From contig JAFVDF010000005.1 of NCBI GenBank assembly GCA_017478625.1, forward strand, positions 62,001 to 126,000: DNA of 64,000 bases, read 5' to 3'. This DNA comes from Alloprevotella sp. GTDB taxonomy: Bacteria > Bacteroidota > Bacteroidia > Bacteroidales > Bacteroidaceae. Position 1 is the first letter of the stretch. Each line of letters starts with the position of its first letter. The translations under genes and the position numbers were made by a program. The notes under the pieces are model-generated. The model did no database searches. It saw only the letters and a program-made list of their open reading frames with translations, and was not told the origin of the DNA. Positions 9,286 to 18,089 of this stretch are shown in pieces.

Positions 9286-12135
9286 ATGCCACGCAAAAAA
9301 AAGACAGATACCCCCTCCCCTGTTGTCCCTGACTTCGGCGACTGGATAGAAGTAAATGGAGCACATGTCCATAATCTGAAGAATGTGGACGTGCGTCTTC
9401 CACGCTATCGCCTTTCCGTTATCACAGGACTTAGCGGAAGTGGAAAAAGTTCCTTGGCTTTCGATACGCTCTATGCTGAAGGCCAACGGCGCTATATTGA
9501 AACCTTTTCAGCCTATGCCAGAAATTTTCTGGACAATCTGGAGCGACCGGATGTAGATTCCATATCCGGACTAAGTCCCGTAATCTCTATAGAACAAAAG
9601 ACCACTAACAAAAATCCGCGCTCTACGGTTGGAACGGTCACTGAGGTCTATGACTTTCTCCGCTTACTCTTTGCCCGGGCGGGTACGGCCTATTCGTATA
9701 TCTCGGGCGAGAAGATGGTCAAATTTACTGAACAAAAAATCATTGACCTATTTCTCTCCGACTATGAAGGCCATCGTGTTATCCTGTTAGCCCCTCTAGT
9801 TCGTGGACGCAAAGGACATTATCACGAACTCTTTGAGAATATCCGCAGAAAAGGCTTTTTAACGGTTCGGGTAGATGGCGAAATCCGCGAAATAGAGCGT
9901 GGCATGAAGTTGGATCGCTATAAGACGCACGACATAGAAGTAGTCATTGACAAATTAAAGATTCAAGCCAAAGATCGCGAGCGCCTTCAAAAGAGCTTGA
10001 AAGCCACGCTCCAACAAGGAGACGGACTTATGATGGCTCTTGATATGGATGACGGCAGTGTGAAGTATTATAGCAAACGCTTAATGGACCCTGTCTCCGG
10101 AATATCCTATCAGGAACCAGCCCCGAACAATTTTTCTTTCAACTCCGCACAGGGTGCCTGCCCAAAATGTAATGGGCTCGGCTTTGTGAATGTGATAGAT
10201 AAAGAAAAGGTTATTCCCGACCCCTCTTTGTCTATTTACAACGGAGGACTGGCCCCTCTTGGAAAATACCGCAATGCCCTAATATTTTGGGAGATTGAGA
10301 CTATCCTTTCTTCTTATGATTGCGACCTCAAGACTCCTATTTCAGACATTCCGGAAGAGGCTCTTGACGATATATTCAATGGAGTAGCCGACAGATTGCG
10401 TATATCTGGCGCTACCGCCCATACTACAGACGATCTCTATGTACAGTTCGACGGATTGGTCAAATATATCCGGCAGATGGCTGATACAGAGATGACCATT
10501 GCCGCTCAACGTTGGGCAGAACAATTCTCCAAAGAAGACGTCTGCCCCCACTGTCATGGCGACAGGCTCAATCCTGAAGCCCTGTCCTACCGTATAGCTG
10601 ACAAAAATATTGCTCAGCTTTCGCAAATGGATATCCGCGAGCTATACGACTGGCTCAACGGCATAGAAGACCGCATAGAAAGCCGACAGGCACAGATAGC
10701 CCATGAAGTGCTAAAAGAGATTCGTTCCAGACTGAAATTTATGCTGGATGTCGGTCTGGACTATTTAGCCCTTGGTCGCTCGGCACAATCGCTTTCCGGA
10801 GGAGAAAGCCAGCGTATTCGTCTGGCTACGCAGATTGGTTCTCAGCTGATAAATGTGCTTTACATCTTGGACGAGCCTAGCATCGGACTTCATCAGCGCG
10901 ACAACATACAACTCATCCGGTCGCTAAAAGAACTGAGGGATATTGGCAACAGTGTCGTTGTCGTCGAACACGACAAGGATATGATGTTAGCGGCCGATTA
11001 TGTAGTAGATATGGGCCCACATGCCGGGCGTCTCGGCGGAGAGGTAGTTTTTCAAGGAACTCCCGCTGAACTTTTAGAGCAACATACGCTGACTGCCGAC
11101 TACCTTACCGGACGCCGTGAAATCCCTATCCCTGAAACACGCCGTAAAGGCAATGGCCATAAATTGCGCCTACGGGGGGCTTGTGGAAATAATCTGAAAA
11201 ATGTCAATGTAGATTTTCCACTCGGCACTCTTATCTGTGTAACCGGTGTCAGTGGCAGCGGAAAATCGAGTCTTATAAACGAGACACTTCAGCCTATCCT
11301 TTCTCAGCATTTCTACCATTCTCTCAAATCGCCTCTACCCTATAGCAAAATAGAAGGACTTGAGTTTGTTGATAAAATCGTAGCCGTAGATCAGAGTCCG
11401 ATAGGAAGAACGCCCCGTTCCAATCCTGCAACCTATACCGGAGTATTTAGCGACATCCGCAATCTATATGTGGAATTGCCCGAAGCACGCATCAGAGGCT
11501 ACAAGGCTGGGCGCTTCTCTTTCAATGTAAAGGGCGGGCGGTGTGAAAACTGCAAGGGAAATGGCTATAAGACTATCGAGATGAACTTCATGCCAGATGT
11601 TCTCGTTCCGTGCGAAGAATGTCACGGCCGACGCTATAATCGAGAAACACTGGAAGTGCGGTTCAAGGGAAAGAGTATTGCGGAAGTCTTAGACATGACC
11701 ATAAACAATGCAGTAGAATTCTTTGAGAACGTACCGCATATCCTGCACAAGATAAAAGTTTTGCAGGATGTCGGACTTGGCTACCTTAAATTAGGACAGA
11801 GTAGCACTACCCTGTCAGGTGGAGAAAGCCAACGAGTCAAACTGGCTACCGAACTATCAAAGCGTGACACGGGCCAAACAGTCTATATCCTTGACGAACC
11901 CACCACGGGGCTTCACTTTGAAGATATTCGCATATTGCTCAATGTGCTCAACAAGTTGGTAGATCGTGGCAATACCGTAATAGTCATTGAACACAACCTT
12001 GACGTAATCCGCTCCGCCGACCATATCATCGACATCGGGCCAGAAGGTGGACACGGGGGGGGACAAATTGTAGCAATCGGTACTCCCGAACAAATAAAGA
12101 AGAAAGGAAAGGGCTACACAGCTCAATTCATATAA
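9286..12135 (+). CDS. uvrA: UvrABC excinuclease subunit A
   Basis: The damage-recognition ATPase of nucleotide excision repair. From the ATG at 9286 it has 949 residues; TTG codons at 9268 and 9271 would add only a few residues. Two ABC modules are seen: Walker A GLSGSGKSS (48-56) and GVSGSGKSS (~653), each with LSGGESQR and a Walker B LDEPS/LDEPT. Zinc modules show CPKCNGLGF, CPHCHGDR, CENCKGNGYKT and CEECHGRRYN. The insertion and UvrB-binding regions are of standard length. It follows the CHU_C gene by 27 bases; the transporter gene begins 53 bases after its stop. Confidence 0.97.
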   Translation: MPRKKKTDTPSPVVPDFGDWIEVNGAHVHNLKNVDVRLPRYRLSVITGLSGSGKSSLAFDTLYAEGQRRYIETFSAYARNFLDNLERPDVDSISGLSPVISIEQKTTNKNPRSTVGTVTEVYDFLRLLFARAGTAYSYISGEKMVKFTEQKIIDLFLSDYEGHRVILLAPLVRGRKGHYHELFENIRRKGFLTVRVDGEIREIERGMKLDRYKTHDIEVVIDKLKIQAKDRERLQKSLKATLQQGDGLMMALDMDDGSVKYYSKRLMDPVSGISYQEPAPNNFSFNSAQGACPKCNGLGFVNVIDKEKVIPDPSLSIYNGGLAPLGKYRNALIFWEIETILSSYDCDLKTPISDIPEEALDDIFNGVADRLRISGATAHTTDDLYVQFDGLVKYIRQMADTEMTIAAQRWAEQFSKEDVCPHCHGDRLNPEALSYRIADKNIAQLSQMDIRELYDWLNGIEDRIESRQAQIAHEVLKEIRSRLKFMLDVGLDYLALGRSAQSLSGGESQRIRLATQIGSQLINVLYILDEPSIGLHQRDNIQLIRSLKELRDIGNSVVVVEHDKDMMLAADYVVDMGPHAGRLGGEVVFQGTPAELLEQHTLTADYLTGRREIPIPETRRKGNGHKLRLRGACGNNLKNVNVDFPLGTLICVTGVSGSGKSSLINETLQPILSQHFYHSLKSPLPYSKIEGLEFVDKIVAVDQSPIGRTPRSNPATYTGVFSDIRNLYVELPEARIRGYKAGRFSFNVKGGRCENCKGNGYKTIEMNFMPDVLVPCEECHGRRYNRETLEVRFKGKSIAEVLDMTINNAVEFFENVPHILHKIKVLQDVGLGYLKLGQSSTTLSGGESQRVKLATELSKRDTGQTVYILDEPTTGLHFEDIRILLNVLNKLVDRGNTVIVIEHNLDVIRSADHIIDIGPEGGHGGGQIVAIGTPEQIKKKGKGYTAQFI

Positions 12136-12188
12136 TAAAGCCAAATAAGAAATCAAATCATATAATCATTTTAACTTAATCTATCATT

Positions 12189-13841
12189 ATGGACCCCTTA
12201 TTCCTTACTTATTTAGGCTACGGATTTCTCGTAGCCAGCGTATTGGGATTCCTTTATTTGCTGTTTGCAGTATTATGTAAAGGACAACCCCTCGGCTTGC
12301 TTTGGCTCGGTCTAGCCAACACTGGTGAACGATTTGGCTACTATACGATGCTTGCCGTATTCGCACTCTTCCTCGGTGAGAACTTTGGATTCAAGCCAGG
12401 CACTGCCAGCACGATTTATTCGACCTTCCTGATGCTGGTATATTTTCTCCCTGTCATCGGAGGTATTGCCGCCGATAAGTTCGGCTATGGCCGGATGGTT
12501 ACCGTGGGTATTCTGATTATGCTCATAGGCTATGTACTGCTCGCCATACCCCTCGGTGGTGTAACCCCTACGGGTGATGTCGATTGGATTGCTGTTTCGG
12601 CTATGGCAGCGGCTCTTTTGCTCGTCAGCTTAGGTACCGGTTTGTTCAAAGGTAACCTGCAAGTCATGGTGGGCAAGTTATACGACGATCCCAAGTTTGC
12701 CGACAAGCGTGACAGCGGATTCTCACTCTTCTATATGCTCATAAATGTAGGCGCAATGGTTGCCCCGACTGCGGCCATTATGATAATGAACTGGGCCCAG
12801 ACCACGTTGCATGTCAGCAAGGCAGACTCTTACCACTTCGCCTTTGCCGTGGCCTGTGTCTCCCTTGTAGCCAGCATTCTGATATACTTCCTTAGTCGCC
12901 CCTCTTATAAGCATATCTTATTGCAAGAATCAAAAGGTGCTTCCAGTAAGGTAGCAGAAAAGGAAGAGGCTGTGGTTCCCGAACTCTCTAAGGAAGAAAC
13001 CAAAGAGCGTATTATCTGCCTCTGCCTTGTCTTTGCCGTAGTTATATTCTTCTGGATGGCTTTCCATCAGAACGGACTTACGCTTACCTGGTTCGCTCGC
13101 GACTATGTACAGACGGGTTCTGTCGGCGTACAGAGCATGATGTTCAACGTGGCCAACTTATGGGCTATCGTCGGAATAGTATATGGCATCTACTGCTTCA
13201 TACAGGCTCGTGATGGTGCCAACAAGCTGATTTCTTGCTTACTGGGCTTAGTTTCTATTGGCGTTATTGCCGTGCAGTATTTCCTGCTGGACGACAACGG
13301 TATCAAGGTGGAAGCCCCCATTTTCCAGCAGTTTAATCCTCTCTTCGTAGTGGCATTAACTCCTGTCAGTGTAGCGTTGTTCGGTTGGCTTGCTAAAAAA
13401 GGCAAGGAGCCCTCTTCGCCAAAGAAAATCGGACTGGGAATGTTTGTCGCCGCTCTGGGATTCTGCATTATGATAGGCGCATCCGTTGGTTTGCTATCTC
13501 CGTTGTCACAGGCCGACGCCATTTCAGCCAATGCTGACGTGGCTCGTGTAAGTGCAAACTGGCTGGTTTCCACTTACCTGGTGCTGACATTTGCCGAGCT
13601 CCTTCTCTCTCCTATCGGCATTAGTTTCGTTACGAAAGTGGCCCCACCCAAATACGCCGGCCTTATGATGGGACTTTGGTTCGCAGCCACGGCGCTGGGC
13701 AACTTCCTCGTACAGATTCCTGGCCTACTTTGGGGAGCCGACGTGGCCCTTCCCTATATCTGGGGAACGCTCGTATGCATCTGTCTGCTTAGTGCATTGT
13801 TCATCTTCAGCGTATTGAAGAAACTCGAAAAAGTGGCGTAA
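12189..13841 (+). CDS. POT/PTR-family proton-coupled peptide transporter
   Basis: A 550-residue major-facilitator protein with about 14 hydrophobic segments, typical for bacterial di/tripeptide symporters. The POT signature near residue 50 reads NTGERFGYY. The canonical ExxERFxYY motif has two glutamates; here the first is asparagine while ERF and YY are kept. The second half shows the PTR-type F-x-x-x-x-Q region as WMAFHQNGLTLTWFARD. The changed first glutamate could alter proton coupling or substrate range, although similar NTxERFGYYTM versions may be a Bacteroidota subgroup (recollection, not checked). Start at the ATG 12189. It ends before a strong intrinsic terminator. Confidence 0.85.
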   Translation: MDPLFLTYLGYGFLVASVLGFLYLLFAVLCKGQPLGLLWLGLANTGERFGYYTMLAVFALFLGENFGFKPGTASTIYSTFLMLVYFLPVIGGIAADKFGYGRMVTVGILIMLIGYVLLAIPLGGVTPTGDVDWIAVSAMAAALLLVSLGTGLFKGNLQVMVGKLYDDPKFADKRDSGFSLFYMLINVGAMVAPTAAIMIMNWAQTTLHVSKADSYHFAFAVACVSLVASILIYFLSRPSYKHILLQESKGASSKVAEKEEAVVPELSKEETKERIICLCLVFAVVIFFWMAFHQNGLTLTWFARDYVQTGSVGVQSMMFNVANLWAIVGIVYGIYCFIQARDGANKLISCLLGLVSIGVIAVQYFLLDDNGIKVEAPIFQQFNPLFVVALTPVSVALFGWLAKKGKEPSSPKKIGLGMFVAALGFCIMIGASVGLLSPLSQADAISANADVARVSANWLVSTYLVLTFAELLLSPIGISFVTKVAPPKYAGLMMGLWFAATALGNFLVQIPGLLWGADVALPYIWGTLVCICLLSALFIFSVLKKLEKVA

Positions 13842-13866
13842 CACTGCAGTATAATTCTATTTACAG

Positions 13867-13903
13867 AAATCGGCTTCGGGCCTGCGCGTCCGAAGCCGAT
13901 TTT
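13867..13903 (+). terminator. Intrinsic terminator after the peptide transporter
   Basis: A perfect 13-bp GC-rich stem (13867-13879 with 13890-13902) with a 10-base loop, ending in TTTTC. It lies 25 bases after the transporter stop and 14 bases before the next gene, so that gene needs its own start of transcription or read-through. Confidence 0.85.
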
Positions 13904-13916
13904 CAACTATTCCGAT

Positions 13917-14588
13917 ATGACTGAGAAAAAAAGACTCATTGTAGGCGATGACATCCGCAGGGCTTGTCCGGAGTTCGTAGGCGGAGCGGTCTATGCATCC
14001 TTTGAAAATTCAGCACACAGTGATGCACTCTGGGCAGAGATCCGGCAGGCTGTGGACGAGTTCCGACAAACGGAGACGACAGACAGCATCAAGTTACTCA
14101 GCGGAATATCGGCTACGCGCCAAGCCTACAAGGCCTGCGGAAAAGATCCTAGCCGCTATCGTCCCAGCAACGAGCAACTGCTCCGTCGCACGCTACAAGG
14201 AAAAGAACTTTGGTCTGTAAATACTGCCGTAGATATTGGAAATCTTGCCAGTCTGCGGTATCACTACTCCATAGGATGTTTTGATTTTGACAAAATAGAG
14301 GGCGAAACTATCACTCTGGGTATTGGACGAGCTGGTGAGCCCTATGAAGGAATCGGTCGCGGTATCTTAAATATTGAAGGGATGCCCGTATATCGCGATG
14401 CCATAGGCGGAATTGGCACTCCCACAAGCGATCACGAACGTACGAAGATGTCACTTCAAACCACGCGTATGCTGGCCGTCATCAATGGCTATGATGGACG
14501 TCGGGAGCAGGTCCTGGCCTGTGCAGAGTGTCTTGCGGATGCTTTCCGAAAATATCTGAATGCCTCGTGCGAGGTAACTACCTTCTGA
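13917..14588 (+). CDS. B3/4-domain protein (phenylalanyl-tRNA synthetase beta-like)
   Basis: A 223-residue free-standing B3/B4 domain, the fold that in PheRS beta forms the editing region. Recognisable segments are LLSGISATRQAYKACGKDPS (100%-style family core near residues 57-77), RRTLQGKELWSVNTAVDIGN and a glycine-rich GRAGEPYEGIGRG. Stand-alone members are suspected to hydrolyse mischarged tRNA or to act on small molecules, but no function is firmly established; I do not assign one. The gene is four bases upstream of the DUF5131 gene, so the two almost certainly share a transcript. Confidence 0.8.
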   Translation: MTEKKRLIVGDDIRRACPEFVGGAVYASFENSAHSDALWAEIRQAVDEFRQTETTDSIKLLSGISATRQAYKACGKDPSRYRPSNEQLLRRTLQGKELWSVNTAVDIGNLASLRYHYSIGCFDFDKIEGETITLGIGRAGEPYEGIGRGILNIEGMPVYRDAIGGIGTPTSDHERTKMSLQTTRMLAVINGYDGRREQVLACAECLADAFRKYLNASCEVTTF

Positions 14589-14592
14589 CAGA

Positions 14593-15486
14593 ATGATTAT
14601 TTGGAATCCTTGGCACGGTTGCCACAAAATCAGTGAGGGCTGCCAACACTGCTACATGTACTTTCTGGATGGTCAGCGCGGGATAGATACTTCGCGCATA
14701 TACCGAACTGAAAGTTTCCACTTGCCCATGGCCCGCACCAAGAGTGGCCGATTCAAGATTCCTGCCGGAAGCACCCTCAGCGTAGGTCTTTCCACCGACT
14801 TCTTCCTCGAAGAAGCAGACGAATGGCGTGCGGAGGCTTGGCGTATTATACGCTATCGTAGCGACATTATCTTCCGACTGCTGACCAAGCGCGCCGAACG
14901 TATCCCGAACTGCCTTCCTGCCGACTGGGGTGACGGGTACGAAAACGTAATGCTCAGCGTCACCTGCGAGAACCAGTGTCGCGCCGACGAGCGCTTGCCG
15001 GTCTTGTTGCAAATCCCTGCCCGGCACAAAGGCTTTATGGCGGCTCCATTCATTGGTCCCTTGGATGCTTCGCGTTATCTATGCGACGGACAAATAGAAG
15101 AGGTGCTCTGTGGCGGAGAAAACTACGACGGGGCCCGCCCCTGCCATTTTGCGTGGGTAGAAAGTCTCTCTCAGCAGTGCAGACAGCACAATGTGACGTT
15201 CAACTTTATTGAAACGGGCACAACATTTATCAAAAACGGCCACACCTACCACATTCCCATCAAGCGCATACAGAGTGAGCAAGCTTTCAAGTCTGGGCTA
15301 AGTTTTCAAGGCAAGCCAATACAATATCACCTCGTCCCGCCAGAACCCACTCTCTTTTCCGGCGACTCGGCCTTCCCGGAAGAACTACAATCCTACGAAC
15401 CTTTTTTCCGAAAGCACTGTCAGACCTGTGGCGCTCGCCTAACTTGCAGTGGATGCTCTAATTGTGGGCGTTGCCATCAGGATTAA
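14593..15486 (+). CDS. DUF5131 (phage Gp37/Gp68-family) three-cysteine protein
   Basis: A 297-residue member of the family often annotated as phage Gp37/Gp68. The N-terminal signature WNPWHGCHKISEGCQHCY holds three cysteines at C10, C17 and C20 (CX6CX2C), resembling but not equal to the CX3CX2C of radical SAM enzymes. The middle is TIM-barrel-like in pattern (LLTKRAERIP, VMLSVTCENQ, GGENYDGARP). The C terminus adds a second cysteine cluster (CQTCGARLTCSGCSNCGRC, 19 residues), suggesting an extra metal site. The usual partner family TcmP is not beside it; instead it is tightly coupled to the B3/4-domain gene. Function is unknown. Confidence 0.8.
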   Translation: MIIWNPWHGCHKISEGCQHCYMYFLDGQRGIDTSRIYRTESFHLPMARTKSGRFKIPAGSTLSVGLSTDFFLEEADEWRAEAWRIIRYRSDIIFRLLTKRAERIPNCLPADWGDGYENVMLSVTCENQCRADERLPVLLQIPARHKGFMAAPFIGPLDASRYLCDGQIEEVLCGGENYDGARPCHFAWVESLSQQCRQHNVTFNFIETGTTFIKNGHTYHIPIKRIQSEQAFKSGLSFQGKPIQYHLVPPEPTLFSGDSAFPEELQSYEPFFRKHCQTCGARLTCSGCSNCGRCHQD

Positions 15487-15624
15487 ACCGACATACAGAC
15501 TGCGACAGTTTCTCCAAGGAAAGTACCTCTATCCTGTGCCCATAATTCGTTTGACAGATGGTACTATTGACGGGGAAAATAATTGACAATCCCCCAAAAA
15601 GTTAAATTTTTCTAAATTTCTGCA

Positions 15625-15708
15625 CCATAATGCAATGAATGGGCCACATTATGGGATAGAAAAATGGTATAATCGGATTTTGAAATCCAATTATACAATC
15701 GGCCGATT
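15625..15708. repeat. Cluster of three inverted repeats
   Basis: In order: CCATAATG (15625-15632) with CATTATGG (15647-15654), 14-base loop; a 13-bp arm pair TATAATCGGATTT / AAATCCAATTATA (15668-15695, loop TG, one C-A mismatch); and the self-complementary 12-mer AATCGGCCGATT (15697-15708). They are read directly from sequence. They could be operators or RNA hairpins; the second has no T-run, so it does not look like a simple terminator. Confidence 0.7.
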
Positions 15709-15748
15709 ACATAAGCGAATTTTCCAATGGGATAATCCTGTTTTCCAC

Positions 15749-15777
15749 AAAAAAAGGCTTGCCCATCTATGCAAGCC
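15749..15777 (-). terminator. Intrinsic terminator, minus strand
   Basis: On the minus strand GGCTTGC, an 8-base loop and GCAAGCC are followed by seven T residues. It could end the ettA-ribBA-BI1-aspC transcript after a 320-base untranslated tail, or end a short RNA starting near 15822. Confidence 0.85.
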
Positions 15778-15822
15778 ACTGAAATAAGGTATAATATATC
15801 GCGTCGTATTATTTCTCCTATA
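15752..15822 (-). ncRNA. Possible ~70-nt small RNA
   Basis: A TAACTTTG element (minus strand, 15836 to 15829) matches the Bacteroidota -7 consensus TAnnTTTG exactly and lies just upstream of a strong intrinsic terminator. If used, it would give an RNA of about 70 bases with a terminal hairpin and no reading frame. The -33 element is poor (TTGC). It may equally be a chance match inside the aspC 3' tail. Confidence 0.25.
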
Positions 15823-16012
15823 CTCTAACAAAGTTACAAAAACCTTCTGACCTGTGCAAGAGGGAGAATTTGCTCAAATGGTAAAATGAATTGACAACGG
15901 GATACTCTTCTATGAGCAAAAATTCTTCCGAAGCCATGTCCCAGTAGTCGTATATCATCGCATCTCCCCGTTTCCGAATAACAAGCGCAGTCTGAGCGAT
16001 GACATAACAAGA

Positions 16013-16048
16013 CTCCCACATCCGACAAATAGCCGTAGGATGTGGGAG
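16013..16048. repeat. 11-bp perfect hairpin downstream of aspC
   Basis: CTCCCACATCC (16013-16023) pairs with GGATGTGGGAG (16038-16048) around a 14-base loop, about 50 bases past the aminotransferase stop on the minus strand. There is no T-run, so it may be an mRNA-stabilising 3' structure rather than a terminator. Confidence 0.6.
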
Positions 16049-16098
16049 ATGGCTCGGGGCAGAAGATAGGACTACTCCCCTATTTATAGAAGTTATCT

Positions 16099-17292
16099 CT
16101 AACTGAGTTGTTCTATGGCACGCTTGATGCGAGAAAGGGCCTCTGTGATGTTTTCCTCACTTGTGGCATAACTCAGACGGATGCAGTCGGGAGCACCAAA
16201 GGCATCGCCACCCACAGTAGAGACGTGCGCGTACTCTAAAAGGTAGAGTGCAAGGTCGGTACTATTGTTTATGACTACCCCATTATACTGCTTGCCGAAA
16301 AGTGAATCGCATTTGGGGAACAGATAGAAGGCTCCATCGGGCACATTGACTTCAAAGCCGGGAACTTCCTTGGCCAGCGAAACGATAAGGTCACGCCGAC
16401 GCTGGAAAGCCTGTCGCATATCCTCCACACACTGCTGTGACCCCGTGTAAGCGGCTAATGCAGCCTTTTGACTGACAGAGCAGGGCCCACTGGTATATTG
16501 TCCTTGCAACTTATTACATGCCTTAGCCAACCAAACGGGTGCAGCCATAAAACCAATGCGCCATCCCGTCATGGCATAAGCCTTGGAGACTCCATTTATA
16601 AGCACTGTACGCTCAAACATATTGGGCGCCTTGGCAAATGAAGCATGTGTACCCAGATAGTTGATGTGTTCGTAGATTTCATCGGCGATGACGATGACCT
16701 GAGGATGACGCTCCAGCACTAGTGCTAATGCATCCAGCTCCTGCTGGCTATAAACGGCTCCGGTCGGATTGCACGGCGAGCACAAAATTATGGCTTTGGT
16801 ATGTGGCGTGATAGCCTGTTCCAGTTGCTCTGGGGTTACTTTGAAACCGGATTCGAATGTAGTCTGAATATATACCGGAGTGGCACCGCTCAACAGTACC
16901 ATCTGCGGATAACTTACCCAATAGGGCGCAGGAATCAGCACTTCGTCGCTTGGTCCTACGAGAGAGATAATGGCATTACAAACACTTTGTTTGGCACCAT
17001 TAGATACTACGATTTCCTCGGGCTTGTACGTAAGTCCGTTCTCGTTCTGCAGTTTGGCTACAATAGCCTGACGCAAATCCGCATACCCCATTCCGGGTGA
17101 ATAGCGCGTCCAGCCATCATCTATAGCCTGCTTGGCGGCCACTTTGATATGCTCGGGTGTCGGAAAGTCCGGTTCTCCGACCGACAGTGTAATAATGTCT
17201 ATTCCCTGAGCCTGTAGCTCCATGCTTTTTGCCGTCATTGCCAATGTGGCAGATGCCTGCAATCGATTTACATTATCAGAAAGTTGTGTCAT
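16099..17292 (-). CDS. aspC: Aspartate aminotransferase, class I/Ib PLP enzyme
   Basis: A 397-residue fold-type I aminotransferase, transferring the amino group between aspartate and 2-oxoglutarate. The Schiff-base lysine is K237 in NGVSKAYAMTGWRIGF; other PLP contacts are seen in CSPCNPTGAVYS, ADEIYEHI and the N-terminal SVGEPDFPTP. The C-terminal carboxylate-binding arginine lies in RLSYATS. The sequence fits subgroup Ib, so related activities (prephenate or tyrosine transamination) cannot be excluded. It appears to be last in a minus-strand set ettA-ribBA-BI1-aspC with gaps of 35-51 bases. Confidence 0.92.
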   Translation of the reverse strand: MTQLSDNVNRLQASATLAMTAKSMELQAQGIDIITLSVGEPDFPTPEHIKVAAKQAIDDGWTRYSPGMGYADLRQAIVAKLQNENGLTYKPEEIVVSNGAKQSVCNAIISLVGPSDEVLIPAPYWVSYPQMVLLSGATPVYIQTTFESGFKVTPEQLEQAITPHTKAIILCSPCNPTGAVYSQQELDALALVLERHPQVIVIADEIYEHINYLGTHASFAKAPNMFERTVLINGVSKAYAMTGWRIGFMAAPVWLAKACNKLQGQYTSGPCSVSQKAALAAYTGSQQCVEDMRQAFQRRRDLIVSLAKEVPGFEVNVPDGAFYLFPKCDSLFGKQYNGVVINNSTDLALYLLEYAHVSTVGGDAFGAPDCIRLSYATSEENITEALSRIKRAIEQLS

Positions 17293-17343
17293 CTGTATAG
17301 GTTATTGGTTTAGGTTCGCATATAAAACAGGTCTATTCCGCTA

Positions 17344-18054
17344 TTATCTATCCCGCCCCATAAAGCGGAGGAGATACAAGAATAGATTTATAAAGTCCAG
17401 ATACAGCGTCAGCGAAGCAAGCACGGAGAGCTTCTGAAGCATCTCCGGTTCTGCATCGTAATACTCAATAAACATTTTTTTGATTTTCTGAGTGTCCCAA
17501 GCTGTAAGTCCGGTAAAGATGGCTACGCCGAGTATGGAAAGTATAAAATCAAACAACGAATTGCCCAGGAAGATATTCACGAGAGTGGCTATTATCAATC
17601 CGATGAGCAACATATATAGCACTTTTCCCATCACGGAAAGGTCTTTTTTAGTCGTATAACCTACAAAAGACATCCCCGCAAAAGTACCCGCTGTCACGAG
17701 AAAGGTGGTAGTAATGCTCTCCACGGAATAGCTCAGAAAAATGAAAGCAAATGTCACCCCTGTCAATATGGCATATAAACCAAACATTATGGAGGCAGCG
17801 GCAAAAGATAATTTCATGATTCGAGCACTGAGGATAATCACGACAGCCAATTCTCCAATAATAATTCCCCCAAAAATAATCGGGCTGGAAGCTATGGTCG
17901 TCATAATATCCAATCGATGTGAGAGAAAAAAGGCCGTCAGTCCGGTAATGGCCAGACCAAGTGTCATCCAGAGATATACATTTTTCATAAGAGAGGCAAA
18001 GGAGCCCTCCATCTCTATGCCTTCTTCGCGCAAGTAACGTGGTTCAAAATCCAT
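17344..18054 (-). CDS. BAX inhibitor-1 / YccA-family membrane protein
   Basis: A 236-residue integral membrane protein with seven predicted hydrophobic helices spread over its whole length. The typical BI-1 features are an N-terminal MxxxYLWMTLGLAITGLTAFF segment, a central GVTFAFIFL and the C-terminal AWDTQKIKKMF with an acidic residue before the last helix LYLDFINLFLYLLRF. Bacterial homologues of this family are pH-sensitive calcium leak channels or interact with FtsH; which applies here is unknown. The start is the ATG at 18054, giving the cytoplasmic leader MDFEPRYLREEG. Confidence 0.9.
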   Translation of the reverse strand: MDFEPRYLREEGIEMEGSFASLMKNVYLWMTLGLAITGLTAFFLSHRLDIMTTIASSPIIFGGIIIGELAVVIILSARIMKLSFAAASIMFGLYAILTGVTFAFIFLSYSVESITTTFLVTAGTFAGMSFVGYTTKKDLSVMGKVLYMLLIGLIIATLVNIFLGNSLFDFILSILGVAIFTGLTAWDTQKIKKMFIEYYDAEPEMLQKLSVLASLTLYLDFINLFLYLLRFMGRDR

Positions 18055-18089
18055 GATAATAAAGGTTTGAAGTAAATAGTCTTAATGTA

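Larger units (their letters stand above)
15487..16098. other. 612-base intergenic region rich in inverted repeats
   Basis: No convincing gene is present. The left part (15625-15708) holds three inverted repeats; the middle holds a minus-strand terminator (15749-15777); the right part holds a possible minus-strand promoter (15829-15836) and an 11-bp hairpin (16013-16048). A minus-strand reading frame of 67 codons at 15818-16021 has no ribosome site or recognisable family and I do not call it a gene. Confidence 0.6.

Noticed and set aside
15625..15640. CCATAATGCAAT, also at 34109 and similar at 55209, as a dispersed repeat family
   Set aside because: Only 12 bases are shared and the flanks differ; may be chance in AT-rich DNA.
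15739..15750. TTTTCCACA as a DnaA box or origin
   Set aside because: A single imperfect box with no cluster and no dnaA/dnaN nearby.
15818..16021. Minus-strand 67-codon reading frame
   Set aside because: No ribosome site, no recognisable family, and it overlaps the hairpin and the possible promoter; likely chance.
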